A stretch of DNA of 64,000 bases from Cloacibacillus sp. An23 (GCF_002159945.1 NZ_NFJQ01000004.1:124001-188000); one strand, 5' to 3'; counted from the first letter of the stretch, positions 52,520 to 62,370 are shown. The notes: generated from the sequence alone by a model not told the origin. A program made the numbers and translations.

Positions 52520-53911
52520 ATGATACGACACGCCATAAAAAAGGTCGATCTCGGAAAAGACCCGATAAGGCCGCTGCTGTTCAAACTCGCCGCACCGGCG
52601 ATAACGTCGCAGGTCGTCAACGCGCTCTACAACGTCGTCGACCGCATGTACATCGGACACATCCAGGGAGAAGGCGCTGCGGCTCTGACCGGGCTCGGCG
52701 TATGTTTCCCGCTCATCATGCTCATATCGGCCTTCGCGAACCTCATCGGCATGGGCGGCGCGCCGCGCGCGAGCATACTCATGGGCCACGGCGACGAAAA
52801 GGGCGCGGAGCGCATACTCGGCAGCTGCTTCACCGCGCTCGTAGCCGTCTCCGTCGTCCTCACCGCTTTCTCGTTCGCCTTCATGCGCCCGCTGCTCACG
52901 CTCTTCGGCGCGAGCGGCGCGACCATCGGCTACGCGACGGACTACATGGAGATTTACGCCGCCGGGACTATCTTCGTGCAGCTTACGCTCGGCATGAACG
53001 TTTTCATAACGGCGCAGGGCTTTGCCAAGATCAGCATGATGACGGTCATTATCGGCGCGGCGATAAACATTGTGCTCGACCCGATATTCATCTTCGTCTT
53101 CGACATGGGCGTGCGCGGCGCGGCGTGGGCGACGGTGATCTCGCAGGCGGTCAGCGCCGCGTGGGCGCTGTGGTTCCTCTGCGGGGAACGCGCCGTGCTG
53201 AAGCTGCGGCGCTGCAACATGCACCCCTCGCGCGCAGTCATAACGCCGTGCGTCGCGCTCGGCTTCGCTCCGTTCGTAATGCAGTCAACCGAGAGCCTGC
53301 TCCTGCTCTCCTTCAACTCGTCTCTGCTGAAATACGGAGGCGACGCCGCGGTCGGAGCCATGACGATTGCGTCGAGCGTGATGCAGTTCGCCATGCTTCC
53401 CGTGCAGGGGCTCACGCAGGGCTCGCAGCCGATAATAAGCTACAACTACGGAGCCGGGAACCCGGAGCGCATGAAGCAGGCGTTCGTCATACTTCTGAAG
53501 TCGTGCCTCGCCTGCACCGCCGTACTGTGGGCCGTGTGCGTGTTCTGCCCGGGAGTATTCGTCCGCATATTCACCGACGACCCTGAGCTTGCCGCGTCGG
53601 CCTGCCGGGCGCTGCGCATCTACATGGCCGGCATCGGCGTATTCGGCGCGCAGACGGCATGCCAGCAGACCTTCATCGCCCTCGGAAATTCAAAGACGTC
53701 GTCGTTCCTAGCGATGCTGCGCAAGATCATCCTGCTCATACCGCTCATCTACATACTGCCGCATTTCTTCGACGACAAGGTCTTCGCCGTCTTCCTCGCG
53801 GAGCCGGTCGCCGACGTCATAGCAGTAACGACGACGGCGACGCTCTTCAGCCGCGAATTCCGCCGGCTGCTGCGCTCTATGGAGAGCGGCGCGGAACTTC
53901 GGAACTATTGA
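52520..53911 (+). CDS. MATE-family efflux transporter (second, MepA-like)
   Basis: This 463-residue MATE protein is of the MepA/NorM-like branch. It has NVVDRMYIGHIQGEGAAALT in the first span, MNVFITAQGFAKISMMTVII and GQGLTQGSQPIISYNYGAG-like text (VQGLTQGSQPIISYNYGAG). It differs strongly from the first MATE protein and belongs to another subfamily, so this is not a recent tandem duplication. The two genes are probably cotranscribed. A promoter for the next unit overlaps its stop codon. Confidence 0.93.
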   Translation: MIRHAIKKVDLGKDPIRPLLFKLAAPAITSQVVNALYNVVDRMYIGHIQGEGAAALTGLGVCFPLIMLISAFANLIGMGGAPRASILMGHGDEKGAERILGSCFTALVAVSVVLTAFSFAFMRPLLTLFGASGATIGYATDYMEIYAAGTIFVQLTLGMNVFITAQGFAKISMMTVIIGAAINIVLDPIFIFVFDMGVRGAAWATVISQAVSAAWALWFLCGERAVLKLRRCNMHPSRAVITPCVALGFAPFVMQSTESLLLLSFNSSLLKYGGDAAVGAMTIASSVMQFAMLPVQGLTQGSQPIISYNYGAGNPERMKQAFVILLKSCLACTAVLWAVCVFCPGVFVRIFTDDPELAASACRALRIYMAGIGVFGAQTACQQTFIALGNSKTSSFLAMLRKIILLIPLIYILPHFFDDKVFAVFLAEPVADVIAVTTTATLFSREFRRLLRSMESGAELRNY

Positions 53912-53936
53912 CACCCGAGGCGCGAGCGGTTATAAA
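53908..53936 (+). promoter_or_regulatory. Promoter ahead of the ior leader
   Basis: A consensus TTGACA (53908-53913), overlapping the MATE stop codon, is 17 bases from TATAAA (53931-53936). The transcript would start near 53943, about 160 bases before iorA. Confidence 0.75.
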
Positions 53937-54033
53937 TACTTCGGGAAGAGAAGGGACAGCCCTCCTCGCTAGAGACAGGACAAGACGAGAAAAGCTGCGA
54001 GATAAGACGAGTGTGTTGACTGTGAAGACATTC

Positions 54034-54064
54034 AAGGCTCCGTCGTGTGCGCGGGGCCTTTTTT
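54034..54064 (+). terminator. Terminator inside the iorA leader
   Basis: The arms AAGGC-CCG and CGG-GCCTT, with one-base bulges, are followed by a run of six T residues. It lies about 40 bases before the iorA start and after the promoter at 53908, so it either ends a short RNA or attenuates the operon. There is no promoter between it and iorA that I can see. Confidence 0.7.
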
Positions 54065-54105
54065 CGTGAGTTCATAAATTTTTCAGCGCTTGGGGGAATT
54101 TTTTC

Positions 54106-55905
54106 ATGCGTAAGGTCTGTATGGGAAACGAGGCGATAGCGCTCGGCGCGCTCGCCGCGGGGCTGAAACTTGCAGCCGGCTATCCCGGAACGCCTTCGAC
54201 GGAAATAATAGAGACTCTCGTCCGCGAGCACCGCGCGGACGTGGACGTACAGTGGTCGGTCAACGAGAAGGCCGCGCTCGAAGTCGCAGCGGGCGGCGCA
54301 TACGCCGGCGCGCGCACGATGTGCACAATGAAGCAGGTCGGCCTCAACGTCGCGTCAGACCCTCTGATGAGCCTCGCATACATCGGCGTCAAGGGCGGCA
54401 TGGTCGTCGCCGTCGCCGACGACCCGGGGCCCTGGTCGTCACAGACGGAGCAGGACACGCGCGGCTTCGCGAAGCACGCGAACCTTCCGGTCTTCGACCC
54501 GTCGTCGCCCGAGGAAGCCTACGAGATGATACAGACGGCTTTCGACTTCTCCGAAAAATACGAGCTTCCCGTCTTCCTGCGCCCGACGACGCGCGTCTGC
54601 CACGCGAGCGCGGAAGTCGAGCTGCGCGAGCCCTCGCCCGTTAAAGAGGCGGACGGCTTCGAGCGCCGCCCCGAGTGGTGCATATTCCCCGCGCTCTCAT
54701 ACCGCAAGCACGGCGAGCTCGAGGTCAAGCAGCACGAGATGGCGCGCGACTTCGACGCGATGCCGTATAACAGGATAGAAAAATACGGAGCGGGCGGACG
54801 CCGCGCGATAGCGGCCTCCGGCATATCGTACCTCTACGCTAAGGAGGCGCTGAACGAACTCGGCGCGGACGCTGCGCTCTACAAGATAGGCACGCCCTAC
54901 CCGATCCCCGAGCAGACGACGAAAGATTTCCTCGCCGGCGCGGATTCCGTGCTCGTACTCGAAGAGCTCGACCCCGTAGTCGAAGAACAGCTCCTGATAG
55001 AAGCCGCGGGGCGCATCCCCGTGCTCGGCAAGCGCAGCGGCGACATGCCGTGGAACGGCGAGTATTCCTTCGAGCTCATAAAGGCGGCCCTCGCGAAATA
55101 TCTCGGGCTTTCCGCCGAAGCTGAGGCTGCGCCCGAACTTCCGCAGCTTCCCGTGCGTCCGCCGGTTCTCTGCGCCGGATGCCCGCACCGCGCTTCGTTC
55201 TACGAGGCGAAGGTCGCGACAAAGGACTGCAAGAAAGCGATATACTGCGGCGACATCGGCTGCTACACGCTCGGCAACGCCGCGCCGCTCAACATGGTAG
55301 ACACATGCCTCTGCATGGGCGCTGGCATAACGGTTGCGCAGGGGCTCGCGCTCGCCGAGCCGGGGGCGAAATGCCTCGCCTTCATCGGCGACTCGACCTT
55401 CTTCCATACGGGCATCCCCGGCGTGATAAACGCCGTCTACCAGGGAACGGACATAACGATAATAGTCCTCGACAACAGGACGACCGCGATGACGGGCCAC
55501 CAGCCGCACCCCGGCACGGGAAAGCGCGCGCTAGGCGACGACAGCATCGCGCTCGACATAGAGACGATTCTGCGTGCCTGCGGCGTGGAGCACATAGCGC
55601 GCGTCAATCCATTCGACTTTGAAAAATCCGTCGCCGCGATGAAGGATGCCGTGGCCTTCGACGGCCCGTCTGCCGTCATAGCAGAAGCGCCCTGCATAGC
55701 GAGCCTCAAGAAAAAACCGGCGGCGCACTTCGTCGCCGAAAGCTGCATAAAATGCGGCAGGTGCGTGCGCGAGATAGGCTGCCCCGCGATAACGCCCGAC
55801 GCCGAAGGGCGCGCCGTCATCAGCGCGTCGCTCTGCACAGGCTGCGGCCTCTGCGCGAGCGTCTGCCCCGTAAACGCGATAAAGGGAGGCGAAGCCGATG
55901 CTTAG
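54106..55905 (+). CDS. iorA: Indolepyruvate ferredoxin oxidoreductase alpha subunit
   Basis: This 599-residue large subunit oxidises indolepyruvate, phenylpyruvate or hydroxyphenylpyruvate to the aryl-acetyl-CoA, reducing ferredoxin. It uses thiamine diphosphate and iron-sulfur clusters. The pyrimidine domain starts with GNEAIALGALAAGLKLAAGYPGTPSTE. The cofactor motif is in FIGDSTFFHTGIPGVINAVY. Two 4Fe-4S motifs close the protein (CIKCGRCVREIGC and CTGCGLCASVCP). It overlaps iorB by 8 bases. GGGGGA precedes its ATG. With the CoA ligase gene nearby this marks aromatic amino acid fermentation. Confidence 0.96.
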   Translation: MRKVCMGNEAIALGALAAGLKLAAGYPGTPSTEIIETLVREHRADVDVQWSVNEKAALEVAAGGAYAGARTMCTMKQVGLNVASDPLMSLAYIGVKGGMVVAVADDPGPWSSQTEQDTRGFAKHANLPVFDPSSPEEAYEMIQTAFDFSEKYELPVFLRPTTRVCHASAEVELREPSPVKEADGFERRPEWCIFPALSYRKHGELEVKQHEMARDFDAMPYNRIEKYGAGGRRAIAASGISYLYAKEALNELGADAALYKIGTPYPIPEQTTKDFLAGADSVLVLEELDPVVEEQLLIEAAGRIPVLGKRSGDMPWNGEYSFELIKAALAKYLGLSAEAEAAPELPQLPVRPPVLCAGCPHRASFYEAKVATKDCKKAIYCGDIGCYTLGNAAPLNMVDTCLCMGAGITVAQGLALAEPGAKCLAFIGDSTFFHTGIPGVINAVYQGTDITIIVLDNRTTAMTGHQPHPGTGKRALGDDSIALDIETILRACGVEHIARVNPFDFEKSVAAMKDAVAFDGPSAVIAEAPCIASLKKKPAAHFVAESCIKCGRCVREIGCPAITPDAEGRAVISASLCTGCGLCASVCPVNAIKGGEADA

Positions 55906-56491
55906 CAGCATAGTGATAGCAGGAGTCGGCGGACAGGGGACGCTGCTCGCCTCGCGCATACTCGCGGAGGCGGCGCAGGACAAGGGGCTCTTCGTCCGCA
56001 CGTCTGAAACGATAGGCATGGCTCAGCGCGGCGGCTCCGTATCGAGCCATCTGCGTATAGACGCGCGCGAAGTCTCGCCGATAATCCCGGCGGCGCACGC
56101 CGACGTGCTGCTCGCCTTCGAGCCGGCGGAAGCCGTGCGCATGATACCGAAACTGAAGAAAAACGCCGCCTGCGTAGTCAACACCGACGAGATAATCCCG
56201 ACCAACGTCGCGCTCGGCAAAGGCGTCTACCTCGGCGAAGAATATATAGATACGATGAAGCGCTTCTATCCGGATACGCTCTTCCTCGCCGGCGCGGCTC
56301 TCGCGCTCAAGGCCGGAGACATCCGCACGCTCAACATCGTGATATTAGGCGCGGCCTGCGGGGCCGGGAAACTGCCCTTCACGACCGACGAAGTACACTC
56401 CGCGATAGCGAGATGCGTCAAGCCGAAGCTGCTGCCGATGAACGAAAAAGCATTCGCGCTCGGCATAGACGCGTCGTCGCGCCGATGGTGA
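55898..56491 (+). CDS. iorB: Indolepyruvate ferredoxin oxidoreductase beta subunit
   Basis: This 197-residue small subunit of the 2-oxoacid:ferredoxin oxidoreductase family carries the gamma-like domain (IVIAGVGGQGTLLASRILAEAA, then TSETIGMAQRGGSVSSHLRI). It pairs with IorA to give the active oxidoreductase in the cytoplasm. Its start lies 8 bases inside iorA. The C-terminus is ordinary. The paaK gene follows after about 100 bases holding a GC hairpin (GCGGCCC/GGGCCGC) without a T-run. Confidence 0.96.
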   Translation: MLSSIVIAGVGGQGTLLASRILAEAAQDKGLFVRTSETIGMAQRGGSVSSHLRIDAREVSPIIPAAHADVLLAFEPAEAVRMIPKLKKNAACVVNTDEIIPTNVALGKGVYLGEEYIDTMKRFYPDTLFLAGAALALKAGDIRTLNIVILGAACGAGKLPFTTDEVHSAIARCVKPKLLPMNEKAFALGIDASSRRW

Positions 56492-56592
56492 GAGACCGGC
56501 GGAAATTCATAAAGACGCAGTAAACTACGCGGCCCCGCGCGGGCCGCACAGAACAGACCAGATTTAGAGAAGACGAGACAAGGAGAAGAAAA

Positions 56593-57822
56593 ATGAACGA
56601 ACTTACGATAATGAGCCAGTGCTTCGCTCAGGTGCGCCGCGTAGCTAAAGAAAGCCCGATGTACCGCGAGAAGTTCAAAGATATACCGGTCAACACGATG
56701 ATGACGAAAGAGCAGTTCGAGACGCTGCCCTTCACGACGAAGCAGGACCTCCGCGACGCATACCCGATGGGCATGCAGTGCGTGCCGAACGATAAAATAG
56801 TCCGCGTCCACTCGTCCTCTGGCACGACCGGAACGCCCGTCATCATGCCCTACAGCGCGCAGGACCTTGAAGACTGGGCCGTCATGTTCGAGCGCTGCTA
56901 CCAGTTCGCGGGCGTCACGCCCGAAGACCGCGTGCAGATAACGCCTGGCTTCGGCCTCTGGACCGCCGGCCTCGGCTTCCAGGCCGGAGCGGAACGCCTC
57001 GGCGCGATGGTCATACCGACCGGCGCGGGCAACACCGACCGCCAGCTTCAGCTCATGCGCGACCTGAAAGCCACAGTGCTGTGCAGCACGTCGTCATACG
57101 CGCTCGTCATCGCCGAAGAGGTGGACAAGCGCGGCATGAGAGACCAGATACACCTCAAGCGCGGCATCTTCGGCTCAGAGCGCTGGGGCGACAAGATACG
57201 CGAGCGCATCCACGAGACGCTCGGCATAGAGTTCTTCGACATCTACGGCCTGACGGAAATCTACGGCCCGGGCATCGCGATCGACTGCGAAAAGCACACA
57301 GGCATGCACTACTTCAACGACTACATCTACTGCGAGATAATCGACCCGGTAACGGGCAAGGTGTTGCCCAACGGAGAGCAGGGCGAGATAGTCATCACGA
57401 CCTTCCGCAAGGAGGCCGCGCCGCTCATCCGCTACCGCACGCGCGACATCTCGCGCATAATCCCCGGCGAATGCCCCTGCGGCTCGCCGTTCCCGCGCCT
57501 CGACAGGATAGTCGGACGCAGCGACGACATGATAAAGGTCAAGGGCACGAACATCTACCCCGCGCAGGTCGAGGAGATACTCAAGAACATCGACGGCTTC
57601 TCCAGCGAGTACCGCATCATCCTCGAGAACAAAGACCTCCGCGACCGCATGATAGTCCAGGCCGAAATGAAAGAGGGCGCGGACCCTGAGCGCCTCGCCG
57701 AAGAGCTCGTCCGCGAATGCAAATCCGGCCTCGGCATCCGCATAGTCCCCGAAGTAATGAAGCTCGGCGAACTCCCGCGCAGCGAGAAAAAGACGCAGCG
57801 GGTCATCGACAGGAGATACTAA
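56593..57822 (+). CDS. paaK: Phenylacetate-CoA ligase-type acyl-CoA synthetase
   Basis: This 409-residue AMP-forming ligase of the PaaK family has the ATP loop HSSSGTTGTPVIMPYS near residues 75-90, the GLTEIYGPG motif, and DDMIKVKGTNIYPAQVEEIL near the C-terminal hinge. Next to iorAB it can link aryl acetates with aryl-acetyl-CoA; in anaerobes it may run toward the acid with ATP gain, or activate the acid. That direction is an inference. AAGGAGAAG precedes the start, and a strong terminator follows. Confidence 0.93.
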   Translation: MNELTIMSQCFAQVRRVAKESPMYREKFKDIPVNTMMTKEQFETLPFTTKQDLRDAYPMGMQCVPNDKIVRVHSSSGTTGTPVIMPYSAQDLEDWAVMFERCYQFAGVTPEDRVQITPGFGLWTAGLGFQAGAERLGAMVIPTGAGNTDRQLQLMRDLKATVLCSTSSYALVIAEEVDKRGMRDQIHLKRGIFGSERWGDKIRERIHETLGIEFFDIYGLTEIYGPGIAIDCEKHTGMHYFNDYIYCEIIDPVTGKVLPNGEQGEIVITTFRKEAAPLIRYRTRDISRIIPGECPCGSPFPRLDRIVGRSDDMIKVKGTNIYPAQVEEILKNIDGFSSEYRIILENKDLRDRMIVQAEMKEGADPERLAEELVRECKSGLGIRIVPEVMKLGELPRSEKKTQRVIDRRY

Positions 57823-57847
57823 AAGCTGAATAAACGACAGACGCGGG

Positions 57848-57880
57848 CGGCGGCGGGAATTTTCCCCGCCGCCGTTTTTA
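57848..57880 (+). terminator. Terminator after paaK
   Basis: Ten-base arms CGGCGGCGGG and CCCGCCGCCG with a 7-base loop are followed by TTTTTAT. Confidence 0.92.
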
Positions 57881-57993
57881 TGCGCGCGGCGCGTTTTTGC
57901 GCAATATGCGCGTACCTCCATAAAATCTCCACACAAGGGATGTATAATGATTAACTGTGGGAAAATCATCGACGGTCAAGGTGATCTGGCTTT

Positions 57994-60900
57994 ATGAAAA
58001 TCACGGAAATTTCTCTGCGCAGACCCGTAACGGTCCTTATCGTGACGATAGCCACAGTTATATTCGGAGCCTATTCGTACATGCACATGGGCGTGGAAAG
58101 GATGCCGAACGTAGAGTATCCGATAGTCGTCGTGCGCACGACGCTAGAGGGCGCGAGCCCGTCGATCATCGACAACGACGTTACTGACGTGCTGGAATCG
58201 CGCATCAACACCATAGAGGGCATCAAGAGCATGAGCTCCAGCAGCTACGAGGGACGCTCCGTCATCGTCGTGGAGTTCGAGCTTGACCGAGACATCGACT
58301 TCGCGACGGCGGACGTGCGCAACAAGGTGAGCCGCGCGCGCGGACAGCTGCCCGACGACTGCGACGAGCCGGAGATCGACAAGTACGACCCGAGCGACCG
58401 CCCGATCATGCGCGTCGCGGTGAAGAACGACGGGCGCACGGACATGAAGACTCTCTCTCGCTACGTAGACCAGGTCGTGCAGGAGCGCCTCCAGACGGTT
58501 CGCGGCGTCGGCGGCGTGCAGCTCCCGGGCTTCCGCGAGCGCGAGATGCGCGTCTGGCTGAATCCCGAGGCGCTCGAGGGCTACCGCATCACGACGAAGG
58601 AAATCAAGGACGCCATCTACAACAAGCACGTCGAGCTTCCCGCTGGGCGCGTCGAGACGGGGACGAAGGAGTACGGCATACGCATCATCGGCGAGTACGC
58701 CTCCGCCGCAGAGCTTGAGTATCTTCCGATAGCCGTGCGGAACGGCGCTGTGATACGGCTGCGCGACGTCGCGCGCATCGAGGACGGCCTCGAGGACGCG
58801 CGCAGCATGTCCATCTACGAGGGCAAGCCGGCGATCATGGTCAGCATAAGAAAGCAGCGCGGCGCGAACGAGGTCGCGCTTTCGCGGCTGATGCACGAGC
58901 GCATAGCGGAGCTCAACAAGACCGCGCCGGTAGGCACGAGCCTCGTCGTAGTGTCGGACAACGCGAAGTTCATCATGAATTCGATGAACGGCGTATTCGG
59001 CGACATCATCGCCTCGATAATCCTCACCGCTCTCATCATGTTCGTATTCCTGCGCACTCTGCGCGCGACGATAATCGCCTGCATAAGCATCCCCGTCTGT
59101 CTGCTCGGCAGCATGTCCGTGCTCTATCTGATGGGGATAACGATAAACAACATGTCGATGATGGGCATCTCGCTCGCCGTCGGAATGGTCGTAGACGCGA
59201 CGACCGTCATCATGGAGAACATTTCGCGCCACAAGTCGATGGGGAAGAGCGCCTTCCGCGCTTCTGAGGACGGCACGAACGAGATCGCTTTCGCGGTCGT
59301 CGCGGGCGCTGCCACGACCCTCGCCGTCTTCGTCCCGGTCGCCTTCATGGGCGGGATGATGGGACGCTACTTCAACGCGTTCGGCGTCACCGTATCCACG
59401 ACGATAGCCATATCGCTGGTCATCGCGGTGACGCTGACGCCGTTCCTCTGCTCGCGCATCATGGGGCGCTCGCACAAGCCGACGCGCCTTGAGACGGCGC
59501 TCGAGCGCCCGTTCCTGCGTCTCGAGGCGCAGTACGAGCGCGCGCTGAAATTCGCCGTCGGACACCGCGCGCTGGTGCTTTCGTCGGGGATAGCGCTCTT
59601 CCTCATAGGCATGGTCTTCGCCTTCAATCTAGGGACGGAGTTCTTCCCGAGCGAGGACCAGGGGCGCCTGCGAGTCGAGCTTGAGCTTCCGGCCGACACA
59701 TCGCTTGAAGTGACTACGGCGATAACGAAGGAAATGGTCGATATAATCCAACAGAATAAATTCGTCGCCTACACTTACGGCGAAATCGGGAGCGGACGCG
59801 GCGAGGAGGTCTATAAATCCACGATAAACATTGAGCTGATAGACCGCGCGCTGCGGCCGCGCGCCGCAGTCATAATGCGCGGCCTGCGCGAGGAGCTTTC
59901 GCGCTACCGCGACGCCGACATAAAGATGGGCACGTGGGGCAACTCGGACATCGCGCTGGTCGTAATGGGGCCGACGAGCGAGGAGCTTGCGGCGCTGGGC
60001 GATCTCATCAAGCGAGACCTGACGGAGAACGCACGCGGCCTCGTAGACATAACGACCGACCTCCAGATGAACAAGCCGCGCATCAACCTGGCGCTGAACC
60101 GCGGCCTCGCCGACGACCTGAATGTGAGCATACGCGACCTCTCGGACGAGATGCTGACGTGGTTCGGCGGCGACGACGGCGGCACCTTCAACGACCGCGG
60201 ATACCGCTACGACATCCGCCTGCGCGCGGAGCGCAGCGGGCGCGACGACCCGGAGAAGGTGCTGAAGACTCTGATAACGACGCAGAGCGGCGCGACGATA
60301 CCGGCCGAGGGCGTCATAACGAGCTCGATAGGCATGGCGCCGAACGTCATAACGCGCTACAACCGTCAGCATTCGATAGAGATAGAGGCCAACGTCGACG
60401 GCATATCGCCGGGCGAGGGCATAGAGATAATGCAGGAAGTGTTCCGCAAATACGCGCCGCAGGACGGCATGTACAGCATGGTGCCGACCGGAGACTCCGA
60501 AGACATGCGCGAGAGCTTCCGCTATATGACGGTCGCGCTGATTTTCGCGATAATGCTCGTCTACATGGTGATGGCGATACAGTTCGAGTCGTTCATACAC
60601 CCGCTGACGGTCATGTTCTCGCTTCCGCTTATGACGGCTGGCTCCTTCGGCCTTCTCGCGCTCGCGGGGCTGCGTATCTCCGTTATGAGCTTCATGGGGA
60701 TAATCCTGCTCGTCGGCGTCGTCGTCAACAACGCGATTCTGTTAGTAGACGTAATCAACCAGCTCCGCGCCGCGGGGGACGACAAGATAACGGCTGTGCT
60801 CAAGGCCGGGCCGCTGCGCCTGCGCGCGATACTTATGACGACTGTCTCGACGCTTATCGGCTCCCTGCCCGTCGCGCTCGCGCTCTCCGAGGGCGGCGAG

Positions 60901-61077
60901 ACGCGCCAGCCGATGTCTGTCGCGGTCATAGGCGGGCTGACGACGTCGACGCTGCTGACGCTGCTCGTCATTCCGGTGGTCTATCTCATCTTCGACGACA
61001 TAACGGACAGAGTAAAAGGCTCGATACGGCGCTTCAACGCCTACAGGCGTCTAAAAAGCCACGGGAGGGGCGCGTGA
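57994..61077 (+). CDS. RND-family efflux pump (HAE1/AcrB-like)
   Basis: This 1027-residue inner-membrane pump has the two-fold RND plan: a membrane span near residues 10-28, a large periplasmic loop, spans 2-6 (about 335-480), another loop and the last spans. The opening SLRRPVTVLIVTIATVIFGA and ERMPNVEYPIVVV are typical. In span 4 the segment GMVVDATTVIMEN has D401 but Ala402 where AcrB has a second Asp. In span 10 VVNNAILLVD has N912 where AcrB has Lys940, so the coupling residues differ from AcrB, as in other VNNA-type members. It starts an operon with the outer-membrane channel and adaptor genes. A TATAAT lies at 57943-57948. Confidence 0.94.
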   Translation: MKITEISLRRPVTVLIVTIATVIFGAYSYMHMGVERMPNVEYPIVVVRTTLEGASPSIIDNDVTDVLESRINTIEGIKSMSSSSYEGRSVIVVEFELDRDIDFATADVRNKVSRARGQLPDDCDEPEIDKYDPSDRPIMRVAVKNDGRTDMKTLSRYVDQVVQERLQTVRGVGGVQLPGFREREMRVWLNPEALEGYRITTKEIKDAIYNKHVELPAGRVETGTKEYGIRIIGEYASAAELEYLPIAVRNGAVIRLRDVARIEDGLEDARSMSIYEGKPAIMVSIRKQRGANEVALSRLMHERIAELNKTAPVGTSLVVVSDNAKFIMNSMNGVFGDIIASIILTALIMFVFLRTLRATIIACISIPVCLLGSMSVLYLMGITINNMSMMGISLAVGMVVDATTVIMENISRHKSMGKSAFRASEDGTNEIAFAVVAGAATTLAVFVPVAFMGGMMGRYFNAFGVTVSTTIAISLVIAVTLTPFLCSRIMGRSHKPTRLETALERPFLRLEAQYERALKFAVGHRALVLSSGIALFLIGMVFAFNLGTEFFPSEDQGRLRVELELPADTSLEVTTAITKEMVDIIQQNKFVAYTYGEIGSGRGEEVYKSTINIELIDRALRPRAAVIMRGLREELSRYRDADIKMGTWGNSDIALVVMGPTSEELAALGDLIKRDLTENARGLVDITTDLQMNKPRINLALNRGLADDLNVSIRDLSDEMLTWFGGDDGGTFNDRGYRYDIRLRAERSGRDDPEKVLKTLITTQSGATIPAEGVITSSIGMAPNVITRYNRQHSIEIEANVDGISPGEGIEIMQEVFRKYAPQDGMYSMVPTGDSEDMRESFRYMTVALIFAIMLVYMVMAIQFESFIHPLTVMFSLPLMTAGSFGLLALAGLRISVMSFMGIILLVGVVVNNAILLVDVINQLRAAGDDKITAVLKAGPLRLRAILMTTVSTLIGSLPVALALSEGGETRQPMSVAVIGGLTTSTLLTLLVIPVVYLIFDDITDRVKGSIRRFNAYRRLKSHGRGA

Positions 61078-62369
61078 TGAATAAAAAATTTGCGATTCTG
61101 GCGGCGGCACTCGCGCTCGCCGCCGCGGCGGCCCCGTCCTTCGCCGCGGCCCCGCTGGAGATAGGCGAGGCAGTCGCGATAACGATGAAAAACAACTCCT
61201 CGCTGCGCTCGCTGCGGCAGGAGCTTATAAAGGCCGAGGCTTTCAAGCTCGCGGCCGACGGCACTCTGCTGCCCTCCGCGACGGTAGACGGGACGCTCGG
61301 CTGGCAGCGCGAGCCGCAGACCGACGACGGGGACCGCGACGACGACCGCAGCGCCGAGGCGGCGCTCGAACAGGTGATATACTCTGGCGGGCGCAACAGC
61401 GCGATGCGCGCGCAGTCGCCGCAGGTGCGCACGATAGCGGAAATGGCGATAGCCGACGGAGAAAACAGCGCGGCGGGAGAGCTTTTCGCGCGCTTCTACA
61501 ACGTCCTGCTCCAGAAGAAATGTATCGAAGCCGAGGAAGACGCCGTGAAAACTTCGGAGCTTCATCTGCGCGAAGTGTCGCGCATGTGCGACGTCGGCCT
61601 CGCGAACAGGCTCGAGGTGATACGAGCGCAGCAGCAGCTCGCTGAAAACAAGGCGGCTCTCGCGACGGCGCGCGGAGCCTTCGAGGCGGCGAACATTTCG
61701 CTGATGAACTACATGGGCATAGAGCCGGCAAACCGCCGCGAGGTGCAGGGCGAGCTTTACGAGCCGGAGATAACGGGCAGCCGCGAGAAGTCGCTCGCGC
61801 TCGCCTCGCAGTTCCGCGCCGACCGCCGTCAGCTCGAGGAACAGCTCGGCTATCAGACGAACCAGATAAAGATAGAGCGCAGCGAAATGCTGCCGCAGGT
61901 CTCGGCGGGATTCACCGCCGGATGGCTCAGCCCGTACCACCAGCGCGACGAGAGCGGCGACACGTGGCGCGCCGAGCTTCGCATATCCGTCCCGATATTC
62001 GACCGCAACGTGACGCGGCGCGCCGTAATGGAGGCGAAGGCCGTGCGCGAGCAGGACAAAATAGCGCTAGAACAGAAGGAGCTCGACATAAAATCCGAGG
62101 TCGAGACGGCGTGGACGGAGATAGAGACGAACCGCGAAAATCTCGCCGCATCGGAGGAGGCGCTGCGCCTCGCGCGCGAATCGCTGCGCCTCGCCGAAGT
62201 CGGCTACCGCGAAGGGGTAACGCCGCAGCTCGACCTGCTGACGGCGCAGTCCGACCTCACGGCGGCGCAGCTCGAATACAACCGCGCGCAGTACAACTGC
62301 ATAATAGCCGCCGTCGCGCTCAAAATGACGGAGGGGACGATAACAAAGTGGAACGGGGAGAGCATATGA
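61077..62369 (+). CDS. TolC-family outer membrane efflux protein
   Basis: This 430-residue protein has a signal peptide (KKFAILAAALALAAAAAPSFA) and the TolC plan of long coiled coils with two outer-membrane-protein repeats. Supporting segments are LEQVIYSGGRNSAM in the first half and WRAELRISVPIFDRNVTRRAV and LRLAEVGYREGVTPQLDLLTAQ in the second. It forms the exit duct for the RND pump. The ATG at 61077 overlaps the pump's stop (TGATG) with GGGAGGGG before it. Such a protein implies an outer membrane. Confidence 0.93.
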   Translation: MNKKFAILAAALALAAAAAPSFAAAPLEIGEAVAITMKNNSSLRSLRQELIKAEAFKLAADGTLLPSATVDGTLGWQREPQTDDGDRDDDRSAEAALEQVIYSGGRNSAMRAQSPQVRTIAEMAIADGENSAAGELFARFYNVLLQKKCIEAEEDAVKTSELHLREVSRMCDVGLANRLEVIRAQQQLAENKAALATARGAFEAANISLMNYMGIEPANRREVQGELYEPEITGSREKSLALASQFRADRRQLEEQLGYQTNQIKIERSEMLPQVSAGFTAGWLSPYHQRDESGDTWRAELRISVPIFDRNVTRRAVMEAKAVREQDKIALEQKELDIKSEVETAWTEIETNRENLAASEEALRLARESLRLAEVGYREGVTPQLDLLTAQSDLTAAQLEYNRAQYNCIIAAVALKMTEGTITKWNGESI

Positions 62370-62370
62370 G

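Noticed and set aside
53941-54105. T-box or peptide attenuator before iorA
   Set aside because: No T-box antiterminator sequence and no short frame rich in aromatic codons was found, so the leader type is left open.
59934-61076. Extending the TolC-type protein upstream to 59934
   Set aside because: That part is the shifted reading of the RND pump gene; the signal peptide and ribosome-binding site place the start at 61077.
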